A stretch of DNA of 64,000 bases from Diplonema japonicum (GCA_964019335.1 OZ025676.1:372001-436000), one strand, 5' to 3'. Positions 40,433 through 53,472 are shown, numbered from the stretch's first letter. Notes: generated from the sequence alone by a model not told the origin. Made by a program: numbers and translations.

Positions 40433-42166
40433 TTACATAACTCTGTCGATGACTGGGGCCGACCGGAAGGCAAAGTCGCTGACCAGCTCCCTCATGAGCA
40501 TGGCTGGGTAAATGCTGTGGGTAATTTGAATTGAAGAAGGTCCATATACATACCTGCTAGGGAGTGTAGCTGAGAGGATGACGTTGGCCCCGAAGGGGAA
40601 TTCGGAGTCGTGGGGAGGTGTGGTCGGTGGGTTTGCTGCAATAAACTGCTCCGACGCGACAATGGCGGTTAAGTTGAGGTTGAAGTGAGTGCGCTCCATG
40701 ACCATGTTATCAGTGATGAGCATGGGTGTGGTGTCTGTGCTATCGGGGGCAGGCATCGCATAGCATTCCAAAGTACTGTATTGATTTGCCTTTTCCCCAA
40801 AAGATTTACCATACCTACAGTCACTCCATATTGGCCTGAACATTCCATGGAAGATGGCAGCTGACCCAGCAGCCTCTTCGAAATTACTCAGTGACAAGCC
40901 AAATCTCTCTGCCAAGACAGATTCATAAGCCTCCCTATTGACCCCTTCTACTTCGGGGTATGAACTAGGAATGGGTCTGTTGTCTTCAGTATCACGCATC
41001 ACGCCCACCATCGGCATGCATACGTCTTTTAAAGCGTACTGCCTCGCTTCAGTTTCAGATTCGATGAGATGGGCCTCCATGTAGTCTTCGGGATCCTGCA
41101 TGACAAGGTCGCCCGGTAGAACCGTGAAGCCCTTGCGTAGACGCCTGGATGCCATAATGTTCCAAATATAAGATTGTAGGGAAGAGAAACAGAACGAACG
41201 CAGCGATCGCGGCAACGATGACAACAGTGCTTTCTTTGGGTCACCTTCTTGAGCCATTGCGATAAGCATGTCTCGCTGAGGGCATGCGACATCTTCGAGA
41301 ATTGTTATTGCACCCTCGTAATTGTTCTGCACAAAATAGTTAAGGAGCTCGTCGTTTTTGCGGTGTAGTCTCAAGAGATCTTCGCAGCCCCTCCTCCAGT
41401 CCCCCTTCAGCATTGCGACTGCTATGTCATAAGGCTGAGCAACTGACCCCACTGAGAACCTCTGGTATCCCAGATAGTTTACAAATCCATTGTCGCGGAC
41501 TCGCCTTACCTTCTGGCATAATCGTTCCAGCCCACCGTCTTTGATGTCAACGTTTCTGATGACGTAGTTGACCTTGCTCCCTACACTCTCACCAAGGCCC
41601 ACACTTGTCGTTCGTGTGCGAAAGTCCCCCACTTTGACATCCTTGTTGAGCTCGAACATGTCGTTCACGAGTGAGAGCTGTCTCCAGGAAACATCTTTTG
41701 CCGCTGCCAGTTGTGTGGATACACAGTGAGATTCCTTTAAGCTTGCAACACTAAAGTGAGAAAGGGGTACTCCAAGGTCATTCGCAATCCGTTTCAACGC
41801 TGTCTGTGTTCCCACCCCTTCGGTGTACAAATTGAACTCCAAATACACCTCCCTTCCCTGCTTTGCTGCTTCAATGGACTCTGAATGCCGCCTTGTTCGC
41901 TTTGGGCCATATGTAACTGCATCGCTGTAACTGGGGCAAAATTTTAGCTTGCATGCGTCACCGGTTTCTCGTATCTCGCTTACTACTTGGTCTGCGCTTG
42001 TACATAGAACCCTGCCCTGCATCTCCCCACCTCCTGACATTTTCCACTCCATCCCGCATTTTTCTTCGATTCTTACGTTCACACCACCGTCAAAGCTGCC
42101 CCCACCGCTCACCATATCACTCTTTTTCCTGCCTCGAAGCGCCCATATCCGTAGGGTGCGGCGCAT
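40433..42166 (-). CDS. TruD/PUS7-family pseudouridine synthase homologue with altered catalytic motif
   Basis: A 577-residue member of the TruD/PUS7 family, which isomerises uridine in tRNA, snRNA and mRNA. The diagnostic NGFVNYLGYQRFSVGS (family NYFGxQRFG) is clear, and the spacing of the TRUD insertion domain fits. In the catalytic motif, usually A-G-x-K-D-x-x-A-x-T-x-Q, this protein has FSVASLKESHCVSTQ: the catalytic Asp is Glu, and the small Gly and Ala are Ser and Cys. The fold and substrate binding may persist, while catalysis is doubtful. The N-terminal 45 residues are Gly/Arg-rich and the start at 42166 is the first ATG. It may be a second family member beside a standard PUS7 elsewhere; this cannot be seen here. 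Confidence 0.85.
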   Translation of the reverse strand: MRRTLRIWALRGRKKSDMVSGGGSFDGGVNVRIEEKCGMEWKMSGGGEMQGRVLCTSADQVVSEIRETGDACKLKFCPSYSDAVTYGPKRTRRHSESIEAAKQGREVYLEFNLYTEGVGTQTALKRIANDLGVPLSHFSVASLKESHCVSTQLAAAKDVSWRQLSLVNDMFELNKDVKVGDFRTRTTSVGLGESVGSKVNYVIRNVDIKDGGLERLCQKVRRVRDNGFVNYLGYQRFSVGSVAQPYDIAVAMLKGDWRRGCEDLLRLHRKNDELLNYFVQNNYEGAITILEDVACPQRDMLIAMAQEGDPKKALLSSLPRSLRSFCFSSLQSYIWNIMASRRLRKGFTVLPGDLVMQDPEDYMEAHLIESETEARQYALKDVCMPMVGVMRDTEDNRPIPSSYPEVEGVNREAYESVLAERFGLSLSNFEEAAGSAAIFHGMFRPIWSDCRYGKSFGEKANQYSTLECYAMPAPDSTDTTPMLITDNMVMERTHFNLNLTAIVASEQFIAANPPTTPPHDSEFPFGANVILSATLPSRYVYGPSSIQITHSIYPAMLMRELVSDFAFRSAPVIDRVM

Positions 42167-42442
42167 GCTTTATTTCCTGTCATGGAGTAACGACATTGAA
42201 GAGGTTGTAAGAATAAAAACGCAGAAACAAAAAAAAGCATGCCCAAAGTAGCTCCTATCAAGCATCTCAATTAAGGAGGGCTCGCAAGGGTCCTTCAGCA
42301 CAACGTAGGAAGATACAACAAGGAAAGTAGCGTGGCAGAGACTAATACTAATAGGAAATGGAATCCGTGACCAGAGGTGGATGATTACGGATGGCCGAGT
42401 AGCACAGTGATGCAGTGAATATTCAACAGAACTGCTTAGGTC

Positions 42443-45400
42443 TCAAGGATCAAGCTCGTCAAGTAAAGAGTCTAGGTATGCTTTCTTGTCCCGTTCTGCG
42501 TCAGTGACTTGTACTACGAGTGACCTGGGGGGTACAATAGGGCTTACAGGTGCCGGCAGCTCACTCGATGTATCGGTGCGCCCTTCCTCTTCAGCTATAG
42601 TGACGGGTTGGTATGCTTGATCATCCTGCGACCCTACGGGGTTTGCGGGGAACACGTAACTCTCCAGCGGAGGTGTAGACGGCATTTCTTCGATAGTTGG
42701 TGTCTCCACGGTTTTCTTCTTCTTCTTCTTTTTCATCCCTTTCTTCTTAGTTGGAGACACCGCCCCATCCGTTGTTGTGTTTGTCATCGAAAGAAACGAT
42801 GTCTCGGAATGTGTCGTGGACGGGGGGTTTAGACTGTTATCTTCCTCAACATCAACATGCGAAGAGTCCTCCTGGGAAACCGAAACCGAAGCGGAAACTG
42901 GGGACACAGGTGCAAGATGCTGAACAGCTTTCTTTTTGGCCTTCTTTTTCTTCTTCTTTGCGGTGGGAGTAGGTTCTGTGCTAGATAACAAAGTTTCATC
43001 ACCAGCGCTTGAAGGACCAGGGTTAATTGTCACTGATGCATCAAGGTGTGCTAAAGACGAAGCAAGCGTGGAAGAGAATGGTTCACCCCCATCAGGATTG
43101 AACGTCTTGTTTTCCCAATTGAGCAGCTCCGAATCTTCGATGCCTTTATCTACAGGGGTCACTGCACCATTTCCTCGCTTCTTCTTAGTACCCTTCTTCT
43201 TTTTTGTATGTCCCTTGTGCGTGCCGGGCTTTTGAAGAGAATCTACGCACTCACACACCTCCCCGACAGTCATTAAATCTTTTGGCTCGTTTTCCTTCAC
43301 TAAGAGTAATCCACTTTTATCCCATTCCACGTCGCGCATCACTGTATCATGAACCCGCTCTCTCGAAGGGCTAAACACAGGCCCAGAAACTCCATTTGTA
43401 CTTTCCGTCGAAGTTTTCGATGGTGGGTTTTGCTTCAAAAACCTCTTGTCTTCTGTAGAGTTGGTTGAGAAAAGGAATTGGAAAAAGTTCCGCCACCGGG
43501 GTTCGAACCCGGGTCGCCTGGGTGAAAGCCAGGTATACTAACCACTGTACTATAGCGGATACGAAAATTGGTTGGAATAATAATAATAAATATTCCACTA
43601 CCAGGCGGGAGGATCGAAGGGGGGTAGAGAAAATTCAAATCAAGCTTGATCATGTACACCGAAGCTTGAATCATGCAGGCCAGTCTTTCGCTCGCCTCTT
43701 TTGCCTTCTGGTCCGCCTTCTCGTTCCATTTGTACCCGCAGGCTCGCGACCTCCTGCCAGAGCTCGTAGTCATCTTTGGAGGCTGACATGTGTCCCTGGC
43801 ACATCTTCCGTATCACCGACTGCGAATCTGTGCATATCAGAACCATCCCTTGGCTTCTCTCTGAGAGTCTTGTCGCCAGTCGGATCCCCAGCCTCAGGGC
43901 CCTGAGTTCGCATTTGTAGGGTGTCGAATACAGTCCACCGCTGATCCCGTAGGCAGCATCGGACCCATTGTGCAGCAGGATGGCGGCCGAGCCTCCGTTC
44001 TTCCCATCCTTTACGGACCCGTCTGTGAACACCATGCAGAATGCCCGGCCGTGCTTCTCGCATAACCTTGTTCAGGGTGTTTGTTGTTGCCTCTTTCCTG
44101 ACCTCTTTTGGGTCCGTCCTTTTCACCTGCGTGTCGAGGAAGGGGGAGAGCACGAGTTGCCCCTCGAATCTTTGCCAGGGTGCAACCGCGAGTCTCCTCA
44201 TGAAGACGGCGCCCGAGTGAGGTGCGCCCGTCCTCTCTGGGAGTTTGTAGGCTATCGATGCCTCTCTCTGTTTGTCAGACCAAGTCCTTCTTGGTAGGAG
44301 CTTCTCGTACCTGGTCAGATCCTCCAGAGGCTGAGTCGCCTGGTATGCGGCGGTGTCCACTTTTCTCATCAGTGACTCGTAGAGCAACAGGCTGTCGTGC
44401 TCGATCAGCGCATCCAGGGTCCACAGCCCCGCTTCGTTCAGTGTCGCGAATGTCTCTGATGACGCGATGCAGCCTGTGATCTTCACCGCTGCCCTGTATT
44501 GAAGCTTCTTGATGCCTTCGTGGGGCGTGTTCCTCCCGCTCGGGAGAAATGACCCGTGCACGCCCAAGCAGTATCTGAAGACTGGTTGCACATATGTGAG
44601 GTATAGAGCCCTCAACACCACCTTCTTGCAACCCCATCTCGTTCCCGCAAGGCAGCTCAGCAGCCTGACCCTGCTTTCACCTCTTTCCAAGACGTCTCTG
44701 GAGTGTTCGGAGAAAAGCATGTCCTCCTCGAAGGTGACTCCAAGCAGCTTTGTTTTTTCGACCACCTCGAGTTCTTCGCCGGTCCTGAAAGGTGCTCTGA
44801 TCTTCCCCTTCAGTGTTCTCTGTGGATAGGAGATGCCAGCAACGGGAAAGAACTCTGTCTTTCCCTTGGAGATCACCAGCACCAGCTCTCTACAACCCTC
44901 AGGATCTTCATCAGTTTTCCATTCAAGCTGTCCAGGTCTTTTTCGTGCAGCACCACCGCAATGTCGTCTGCATACATCACGGCATCAATGCCCCTAACTT
45001 GGTTGACGATATACACACCTTTGCTCAATTGCGGGGGTGTTGCCAAAGGACATCCTTGTATCAATGGTGGTGTATCAAAATCCTGTTGTGATTCAAAAAA
45101 CAGTCAAGGCAAGTGACGATCATACCTCGCATTCGCTGCCGTCAATATCATTGAGGGATTCTAAAATGTGGGTGGTCACTTGGTGACATTTCTCACGAAG
45201 CTGCGTGTGATTCATTCGTGTGTTTGCACCTCTATACCTTTGAATCAGGGGAAAGGAGGACAGTGGCAAGGAGCGGGAGTATTTCCAGCGCAAGGATTGA
45301 GTAAGGAAGGATATTCTCGCACATGACAACTGCGTTAAGGGCATGGTGGGCCAGCTCTTCATCACCGCTCAAGAGTGCACCTGCAATGGAGGGGAGCAAG

Positions 45401-46845
45401 TCGACGCTGGTAATTTGCGAGTCCAGTGACACCAATTGTACAAACCCGAGCAGCGCTGCCGAGCGAACCCGTGCCTTGAACCTCACCCCTAAGCTGTACG
45501 AGACCAAGAGTGGCACAACCTTTGTGTTCAACTTCTCAAGAATGAGCTCGTCGGAGCTGCCACCGAGCAAACACCGAACGGCAACCAGCACACAATGTAT
45601 CCCCCAATAAACAGAGTCATGATCCTCGCTGTCCCCTAAACACTGAATAGATAGGTCTAACACAGTCCCAACCTTCGACGTGTCGATGGCCTTCAAAACG
45701 TGTTCAGAGATCTTCAGCATAGGCACTCTGAGATCCTTGTCGTTCTGCAATGACGACAAAATGAACTCAATGACCAAACTCCTGTGTTGCTGCTGCAGAC
45801 AAGACTGGATGTTGTCGGATCCTATCAGGTGAGGTGTAAAAATTGAAGAACCGGGTGCCTTCCAAAAAGGCTTCGAGAGGAAGGCGGGAAGGAGCGCGGT
45901 CTCGAAAACGATGTACGGGATGTTCTTGAGGAGATCGAAGAGGGTTGAAAAGTACTCAGCTTGATTAATGAACAATGTGTCAAGACCTTCGGCTATTTTT
46001 ACAAGGGCACACGACTTGAAAAGCGACAACCCTTTAAGCTGTTCTAGTGAGGGTCGTACAGGAGGTACAGCAGCTTCATGACTCATAAGGAAACCTCCCT
46101 GCGGCGCTCCAAGTTCCACAGAACTTCGCGACATTACCGCTCCACACAAACATCTCTCCATCCAGTCGTTAAGGTTGGAATCGTTGCAGGCTTCGAGCAT
46201 GTCTTGTAGGAGGCGTGCAATACCGCAGCTATCGCGGCACCAAACAGAGGTGCCTTTGTAAGTGATCGTTACAGCGCTGTCTTCTTCAGGCGTGGAGAAA
46301 GGACGGAGAGGCCTGCTGCGAACTAGGTTCTGCGCAAGATGGTCATCCATGTGGTCTGCATACTGCAGGTCTGTCATCACACACCTGCGTCGTTCGTTGT
46401 GCACAACAGCGATAGTGTCCACACACACTGCGTTGTGCGACAGATCATGCGACTCATGCAGCTCGAGAAGCGAAGTGACCACATCCCACACAACAAGAAT
46501 TAGCTCAGAGGAACAGAGGGTCGGGATTAGTTCTTTTAGTGGAGTGGCTCTCTCAAAGATTAACGCCATCTCCTTCTCTTTCTCATCAACTATCGAGTCC
46601 AGTAGTGTCAATTGGTGGGCATGGCCTCGCAGTTTCTCCCACACCGACAGAGCTTGCTTTGCACCTTTCCACCTACACCAGAGGGAATCTTCTTTTTTTT
46701 TCTCGCCACCTTGTGTCATAACCCACACGCTCACGTCTTTTCCCTTCCATGCTGCATTATGCTTCGCCCAGAAGCTGTTTTCTTCTATCTTCTCAAGCTT
46801 TCCACCGAACCTCGCTTTGAGCTCCTTTTCGACTTTTTTAACCAT
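42443..46845 (-). CDS. SCYL-family pseudokinase, four exons, nested intron
   Basis: Four exons (46845-45238, 45200-45126, 45082-45019, 43452-42443) join in frame to 918 residues. Introns are 37 and 43 nt (GTATAG and GTATGA donors) and a third of 1566 nt (GTGTGT donor; acceptor CTCAACCAACTCTACAG behind a long pyrimidine tract). The model is supported because the last exon has no ATG of its own in frame, and the exon lengths sum to 919 codons including the stop. The N-terminus is kinase-like without catalytic residues: the HRD region reads SHNAVCVDTIAVV and the DFG position TDLQ. Residues about 300-536 are HEAT-type helices (SVYWGIHCVLVAVRCLL). The C-terminus is Lys-rich low complexity. This layout is that of SCYL1 / yeast Cex1, linked to Golgi traffic and tRNA export. 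Intron 3 contains a dead retrotransposon and a tRNA-Glu gene. Confidence 0.78.
43488..43559 (-). tRNA. trnE-UUC: tRNA-Glu (UUC)
   Basis: A 72-nt cloverleaf on the minus strand. The acceptor stem is TCCGCTA with TGGCGGA and discriminator A. The D-arm includes GTACAGTGGTTAGTA, the anticodon stem-loop is CCTGG-CTTTCAC-CCAGG with anticodon TTC, and the T-arm is CCGGG-TTCGAAC-CCCGG, including a perfect B box (GGTTCGAACCC). No intron and no encoded CCA. It lies inside intron 3 of the SCYL-family gene, same strand, 35 nt before the acceptor AG of that intron, and 16 nt downstream of the A/T-rich 3' tail of a retrotransposon fragment. Confidence 0.97.
43576..45018 (-). mobile_element. 5'-truncated, frameshifted non-LTR retrotransposon
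   Basis: Reading on the minus strand, a reverse transcriptase fragment begins at about 45010 with the catalytic MYADDIAVV (near 44960), then after a frameshift near 44880 continues with KGKTEFFPV, KLLGVTF and a thumb region (LYLTYVQPVFRYCLGVHGSF). Near 44035 an RNase H domain begins in another frame with VFTDGSVKDG and CELRALRLGI, later CTDSQSV; a third frame near 43720 gives GYKWNEKADQKAKEASERL, where the usual W-V-P-G-H segment is missing. The 3' end is a short (ATT)n tail at 43576-43590. The 5' half of the RT and any endonuclease are absent. Stops and at least three frameshifts make it dead. It fills most of intron 3 of the SCYL-family gene, and its 3' tail stops 16 nt before the tRNA-Glu gene. 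Confidence 0.85.
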
Positions 46846-46949
46846 TTCGTATTTTCATATCTTCGTGAGTCCCCCCCGTTGGCTAGGAGATAACGTGAGA
46901 ACGAAAAGTTTCTGGGGGAAAAAAAGAAAAATACTTGTACTAATAATAC

Positions 46950-48032
46950 CTACTTGAGCCGAGTAGGTTTTCTCACACCAAAACCGGACCGTCGTTTGCT
47001 GAGGAGGGTGTTCTGAGAAGAATATGCAACCTCTTCAACTTCCATGTTTTGAACAGTGGGGCTGGGTGTGGTGGAGAGGAGAGCTGTCATGGCTTTGGAT
47101 GAGATAGTGTACAGATCGTTTAGTGACCCGGTGGAGTTGGAACCACCGAAGAGATAGAGGAGCGATGAGGTGGGGTCGTGCAGAAGTGTGTGCCCTGAGC
47201 GTTGAGAAGGGCAAAACCCATTTGGCTGGAGTCGAACCCAGACGTTGCCTTCAATGCTGTAACGGTGCCACGAGTCATGACCTGTTGCCTCATACCCACC
47301 AAACATAAATAGTCTTCTATCGCTTGCTGCTAACGCCATCCCTGTTCGTGTGTAGGGCATCTCTTCCAACTCCCATCGTACAGTGTCTCTAAATATTTTG
47401 CTTTTCACCATAGTCAGGCCCCTTTTGAAGCCCAACAGAAATATGGTGTCCTTTACCACTTCCATTGCGTTGTGCATCAGCGTTGTTTCCATTCTCAGGT
47501 TGAAACCTACGCATTCCTGTTCTATTTCAGTCCACACCCTATTTTCCAGATCAAACTTCCACAGGTCGTCCAGATGCCATTGATCGTCGTTCAGCCCTCC
47601 GAAGACGTACCAGAACTGATCCGATGATGCCCCGCAATGAGCGTATCTTGCAGGGGGCTGGTGGTTCGGGTCAACAGGGTCGATGTCTTCCCATTGCATA
47701 GAGGCGAGATGCAGTCTGCACACCCCAAAACGACCAAAGAGGTACATGTACCCTTTGTACGCAGTCGCGATGTGAGTGTTGAGGATGGATGTTGTCGAGA
47801 GAGCTCTTGGTGTCGGGTTCGTGGGGATGTTCGTCCACATTTGTTCCTTGCAGTCGTATACCGCAACCTCGTTATCGCCGCCTTGGCTCAAGCCACCCCA
47901 GAGAAACATCTTCCCTTCCCACAGCACCGCACAGTGGAACGCTCGTCTCCTGGTCATTAAATTCTTATTGCACTGTTCCAGCTTCCACCCAGGTAGGTTC
48001 GGCTTCCTCATGTCACACACACTGAACATCAT
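46950..48032 (-). CDS. kelch-repeat beta-propeller protein
   Basis: A 360-residue protein made almost wholly of kelch repeats. Repeats are marked by GKMFLWGG, GYMYLFGRFG, FWYVFGGLNDDQ, TIFLLGFKRG, RLFMFGGYEATG and LLYLFGGSNSTGS, each followed by a Trp or aromatic partner (for example MWTNIP, VWTEIE, VWVRLQ), giving about six blades. Such propellers bind partner proteins. No BTB, F-box or kinase domain is attached, so its partner cannot be guessed. No signal peptide, no membrane helix, no intron. The start is MMFSVCDMRK at 48032. The last 45 residues are basic (LLSKRRSGFGVRKPTRLK). Confidence 0.88.
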   Translation of the reverse strand: MMFSVCDMRKPNLPGWKLEQCNKNLMTRRRAFHCAVLWEGKMFLWGGLSQGGDNEVAVYDCKEQMWTNIPTNPTPRALSTTSILNTHIATAYKGYMYLFGRFGVCRLHLASMQWEDIDPVDPNHQPPARYAHCGASSDQFWYVFGGLNDDQWHLDDLWKFDLENRVWTEIEQECVGFNLRMETTLMHNAMEVVKDTIFLLGFKRGLTMVKSKIFRDTVRWELEEMPYTRTGMALAASDRRLFMFGGYEATGHDSWHRYSIEGNVWVRLQPNGFCPSQRSGHTLLHDPTSSLLYLFGGSNSTGSLNDLYTISSKAMTALLSTTPSPTVQNMEVEEVAYSSQNTLLSKRRSGFGVRKPTRLK

Positions 48033-48412
48033 TTAATGGCACCGACACCTTCTCTTCAGGAGGAAGAGGGTGAATACCCCTCCCTTTCCCTGCCTTTGAA
48101 AGATACTTGTCTCTACTTTAGTTTCAATATAACGAAGTAAAAAAGGGACACAACATAAAGACGCTGGTTGCCCCGCCAAATCTTGACCCAAGGGCCGAGG
48201 GGGCGGGGGCTTTCTTTTAAAACAACTAGAAAAAGGTACGTGAGAGATATTGCATCACAGAAAAAAAGAAAGTTTGAAGAAAGGGAAACTCTTATTTCTT
48301 TGGGCATCCGTGTTGCAAGGATGTGTTCGTAGAATGAGAGCGATTGGGGTAGAGAGAGTGGGATCATCACATCATTTTGTTTCACTTCTAAAAGAAGTGT
48401 TAAGAGGGGTGC

Positions 48413-49949
<1,537 letters not shown>

Positions 49950-50209
49950 TGTTTTTGTTTTAAGGTTTTTGGTTTTTGTTAAAAGAACTTTGGTGGTGGA
50001 ACATTTGTATTTGTTGTGTGAAGCAGGTAAAAAAAGAAAGAAAGAAAGTAAAAATAAACAGTCGATGGATAGAACCACCCCAGCAGCAACATTGCTTTTG
50101 CTTTCACTGGTACAAAAAAGGAAGGAATCAGGAACACACAAAACACATGAAAAGGGAAGAGAAAAACTCAGAAAGAGGAAGAAGAAGGGTGGGGGGAGGG
50201 AGTGCTTGC

Positions 50210-50638
50210 TTATTTCCCCTGGAGCTCGCCACGGATGCGCCTGGCGATGTTGAGGTCAAGGTGGTTGAGGGTCTGCTTCTTCCTGTGGATCTGCATCATG
50301 ACAGCCGCCTGGAAGAGCCCGACCATGTAGCTCTCTGTTGCCTCCTGCACCGCCTCCAGAGCAGACGGCTTGAAGGACAACCCCGTCTTGTAGTTGTTCA
50401 TGGTCTCCCTCACCAGCCTCTGGAAGGGTGCCTTCTGCAGCAGAAGCTTCGAGGTCTTCTGCAGTTTGAAGATCTCACGCAGGGCAACGGTTCCAGGCCT
50501 CCACCTCCTCTTCCCCTCGCTGCTCTCCTCCTTCTTGCTCTTCTTCGACTTCTTCTCCTTCTTCGTCTTCCTGCTCTTCTTCGTCACCTCTCCTGCGGGA
50601 GGCCTCCCACCAGTCGACTTCAGGGAAGAGCGCGGCAT
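50210..50638 (-). CDS. histone H3, copy B
   Basis: Encodes the same 142-residue H3 as copy A (31422-31850); only scattered synonymous changes are seen. The downstream flank (50160-50209) is shared with copy A, whereas the upstream flank differs beyond GTGTTTTGAAAAAACTG, just before the ATG. It lies between H4 and the decayed ubiquitin gene. Confidence 0.95.
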   Translation of the reverse strand: MPRSSLKSTGGRPPAGEVTKKSRKTKKEKKSKKSKKEESSEGKRRWRPGTVALREIFKLQKTSKLLLQKAPFQRLVRETMNNYKTGLSFKPSALEAVQEATESYMVGLFQAAVMMQIHRKKQTLNHLDLNIARRIRGELQGK

Positions 50639-50905
50639 TTTTGTGTTTTGAAAAAACTGGGAAGTGGGGTGTGTGTTCGATCTCCGATGAAGGTAGAAAA
50701 ATCAATAAAAAGTGTAGAAAGCTTCGAAGAAACATTATATTATGTTCTGGAACAAACCTTGCCCTTTGATCCTAAAGCTCAAGAGAGCTTGCCAGAAGAC
50801 ACACAGGAGGGCAAAGGGAAGTCAGGAAAAAAGGTTAGAAGTGAAGTGTGGAGCGAAACGAAAGCTTAACAGTGCATCCTTCCAGAGGGCTAAGGTGGCA
50901 ATTGC

Positions 50906-51330
50906 TCACCGCCCACCACGGAGCCTGAGAACCAAATAGAGAGAGTGGACTCCTTCTGGATGTTGTAGTCGGTTGTAATCAGCAAGGGTGCGGTCATTTT
51001 CCAACTGCTTCCCTGCGAAGATTAACCTGCTGGTCAGGGGGAATCCCTTCACATTCTCAATGATGTCAAGGATGATGTTCCCAGTCACGAAGATTTGCAT
51101 CCCCCCACGGGGCGTTGGACCAGGTGAATTGTGGACTCCTTCTGGTCGATGTTGTAGTCGGCAAGGGTACGGCCATCCTCAAGCTGCTTCCCTGCAAAGA
51201 TCAACCTCTGCTGGTCAGGGGGAATCCCCTCCTTGTCCTGGATATTCGCCTTCACGTTCTCAATCGTATCATTAAACTCCACCTCAAGGGTGATGGTCTT
51301 CCCAGTCAAGGTCTTCACGAAGATCTGCAT
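50906..51330 (-). pseudogene. decayed two-unit ubiquitin gene
   Basis: Unit 1 (from 51330) is almost full length but has F19, an extra Asp in YNIDQKES and QRPVGG instead of LRLRGG, then runs out of frame. Unit 2 (51100-50906), in another frame, lost much of residues 7-40 and has other changes ([15 protein letters not shown]), but ends in LVLRLRGG plus Arg. The lost cleavage site in unit 1 and the frame change mean no normal ubiquitin can be made from it. Its 5' flank matches that of polyubiquitin gene A, including the modular repeat, and its 3' flank matches those of genes A and C. An identical copy lies at 62472-62896, so it was already decayed before the 11.6-kb duplication, or has been homogenised since. 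Confidence 0.85.
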
Positions 51331-51409
51331 GTTTGTGTAGGTTGTGTCTCTGTGGTGTGTTGCTGTTTGTCCCATCCCAAAGCCAACCCAATGTGTGAGC
51401 CCAAAAGCC

Positions 51410-51538
51410 CTCCCATTGTGATCAGTAGACCATCGTGAACGTTACTGCTTCCTAAGTCATGGTCGGTCAGAGAGCTGGGTTAGTATTGCGTCATCATGCT
51501 AAAGGGCTACCGTTGGACAATTTCTTCCAATGTTTTTT
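51410..51538. repeat. ubiquitin-linked modular repeat, copy 2
   Basis: Both modules are present and nearly identical to 34776-34905. It lies in the 5' flank of the decayed ubiquitin gene and ends with TCCAATG followed by six T. From CATTG at 51414 to CAATG at 51532 is 119 nt, with the ends complementary over 5 bp. Confidence 0.75.
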
Positions 51539-51895
51539 CTCGCTTTAGAGATCCGTTCAAGAAGAAGAAAAAGAAAGTGCAAATGAGCTGGATATTTCAT
51601 TGATCGTATCGTCCGCTAAAAATTTTATTTCTTTTCCCCCTCTCTCTTTATTCTTTTTACGAGGGGGTTGCAGAATCGAAAATGCGGTGTCCATAATGTA
51701 TTGCAGTATCAGTAGGGGAAAGGAATAAGGGGCTAACCCCTCTCTTCCACTCAAATTGCAAATAAGAATATATATCATCATCGTGATAGATTCCGAGACG
51801 TGAATGCCGACCGGAGAGGTGTGCCCCGCTTTGTCCCGAGCCCTAATATAAAGTAAGGCTAAAACCCTATGACGCAGGCTCCAGTGGAGTCGTGT

Positions 51896-51991
51896 CTCCC
51901 ATTGTGATCAGTAGACCATCGTGAACGTTACTGCTTCCTAAGTCATGGTCGGTCAGAGAGCTGGGTTAGTATTGCGTCATCATGCTAAAGG
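51896..51991. repeat. ubiquitin-linked repeat, 5' module alone
   Basis: A 96-bp copy identical to the 5' module at 51410-51505. The match begins at CTCCCATTG and ends at CTAAAGG; sequence on both sides is unrelated to copy 2, so the module has sharp borders. It lies in the 3' flank of polyubiquitin gene C. Confidence 0.78.
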
Positions 51992-52356
51992 TGCAGTGTT
52001 ACACACAGCTCCACCACAACTACCACGAATCAAGCACCCTCTTGGCGAAATGGGTTTGCACTTCTATGTTGTTCATATACTGTCACAAACAAAGAGATAA
52101 ATACGAAAAAGAAAAAGAAAAAAAAGGGAACAAGATATTGTGTGAAACCAGACCTCACCAGTGACCCTCTCCTGCAAAGCTCGTAAGCCACACAGAGAGC
52201 TAGCCCAAGTGGACATTACAACAGGGAGGGTAATAGGAAGTAAAGGGAAGTCGGGATAAAGGTTAGAAATCTTTAAAAAGAAAAAAGAAAAAGAATAAAA
52301 ACAGCAGGGTTTAGAGAGGTGCTTACTCACAATTGTAAATACTGAGATACTGCTGC

Positions 52357-53472
<1,116 letters not shown>

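Noticed and set aside
42443-43339. Separate Lys-rich gene starting at an internal ATG (43339)
   Set aside because: The frame continues upstream to a strong acceptor site and joins the SCYL-family exons in frame, so it is better read as the last exon of that gene.
43435-43773. Minus-strand frame spanning the tRNA and the end of the retrotransposon
   Set aside because: It only captures the shifted end of the RNase H domain and then runs through the tRNA gene.
51410-51538. 5S rRNA gene
   Set aside because: Length and a few blocks fit, but helix III cannot be formed, spacing between the conserved blocks is wrong by 5-13 nt, and the copy at 51896 lacks the 3' half. Kept only as a repeat of unknown nature.
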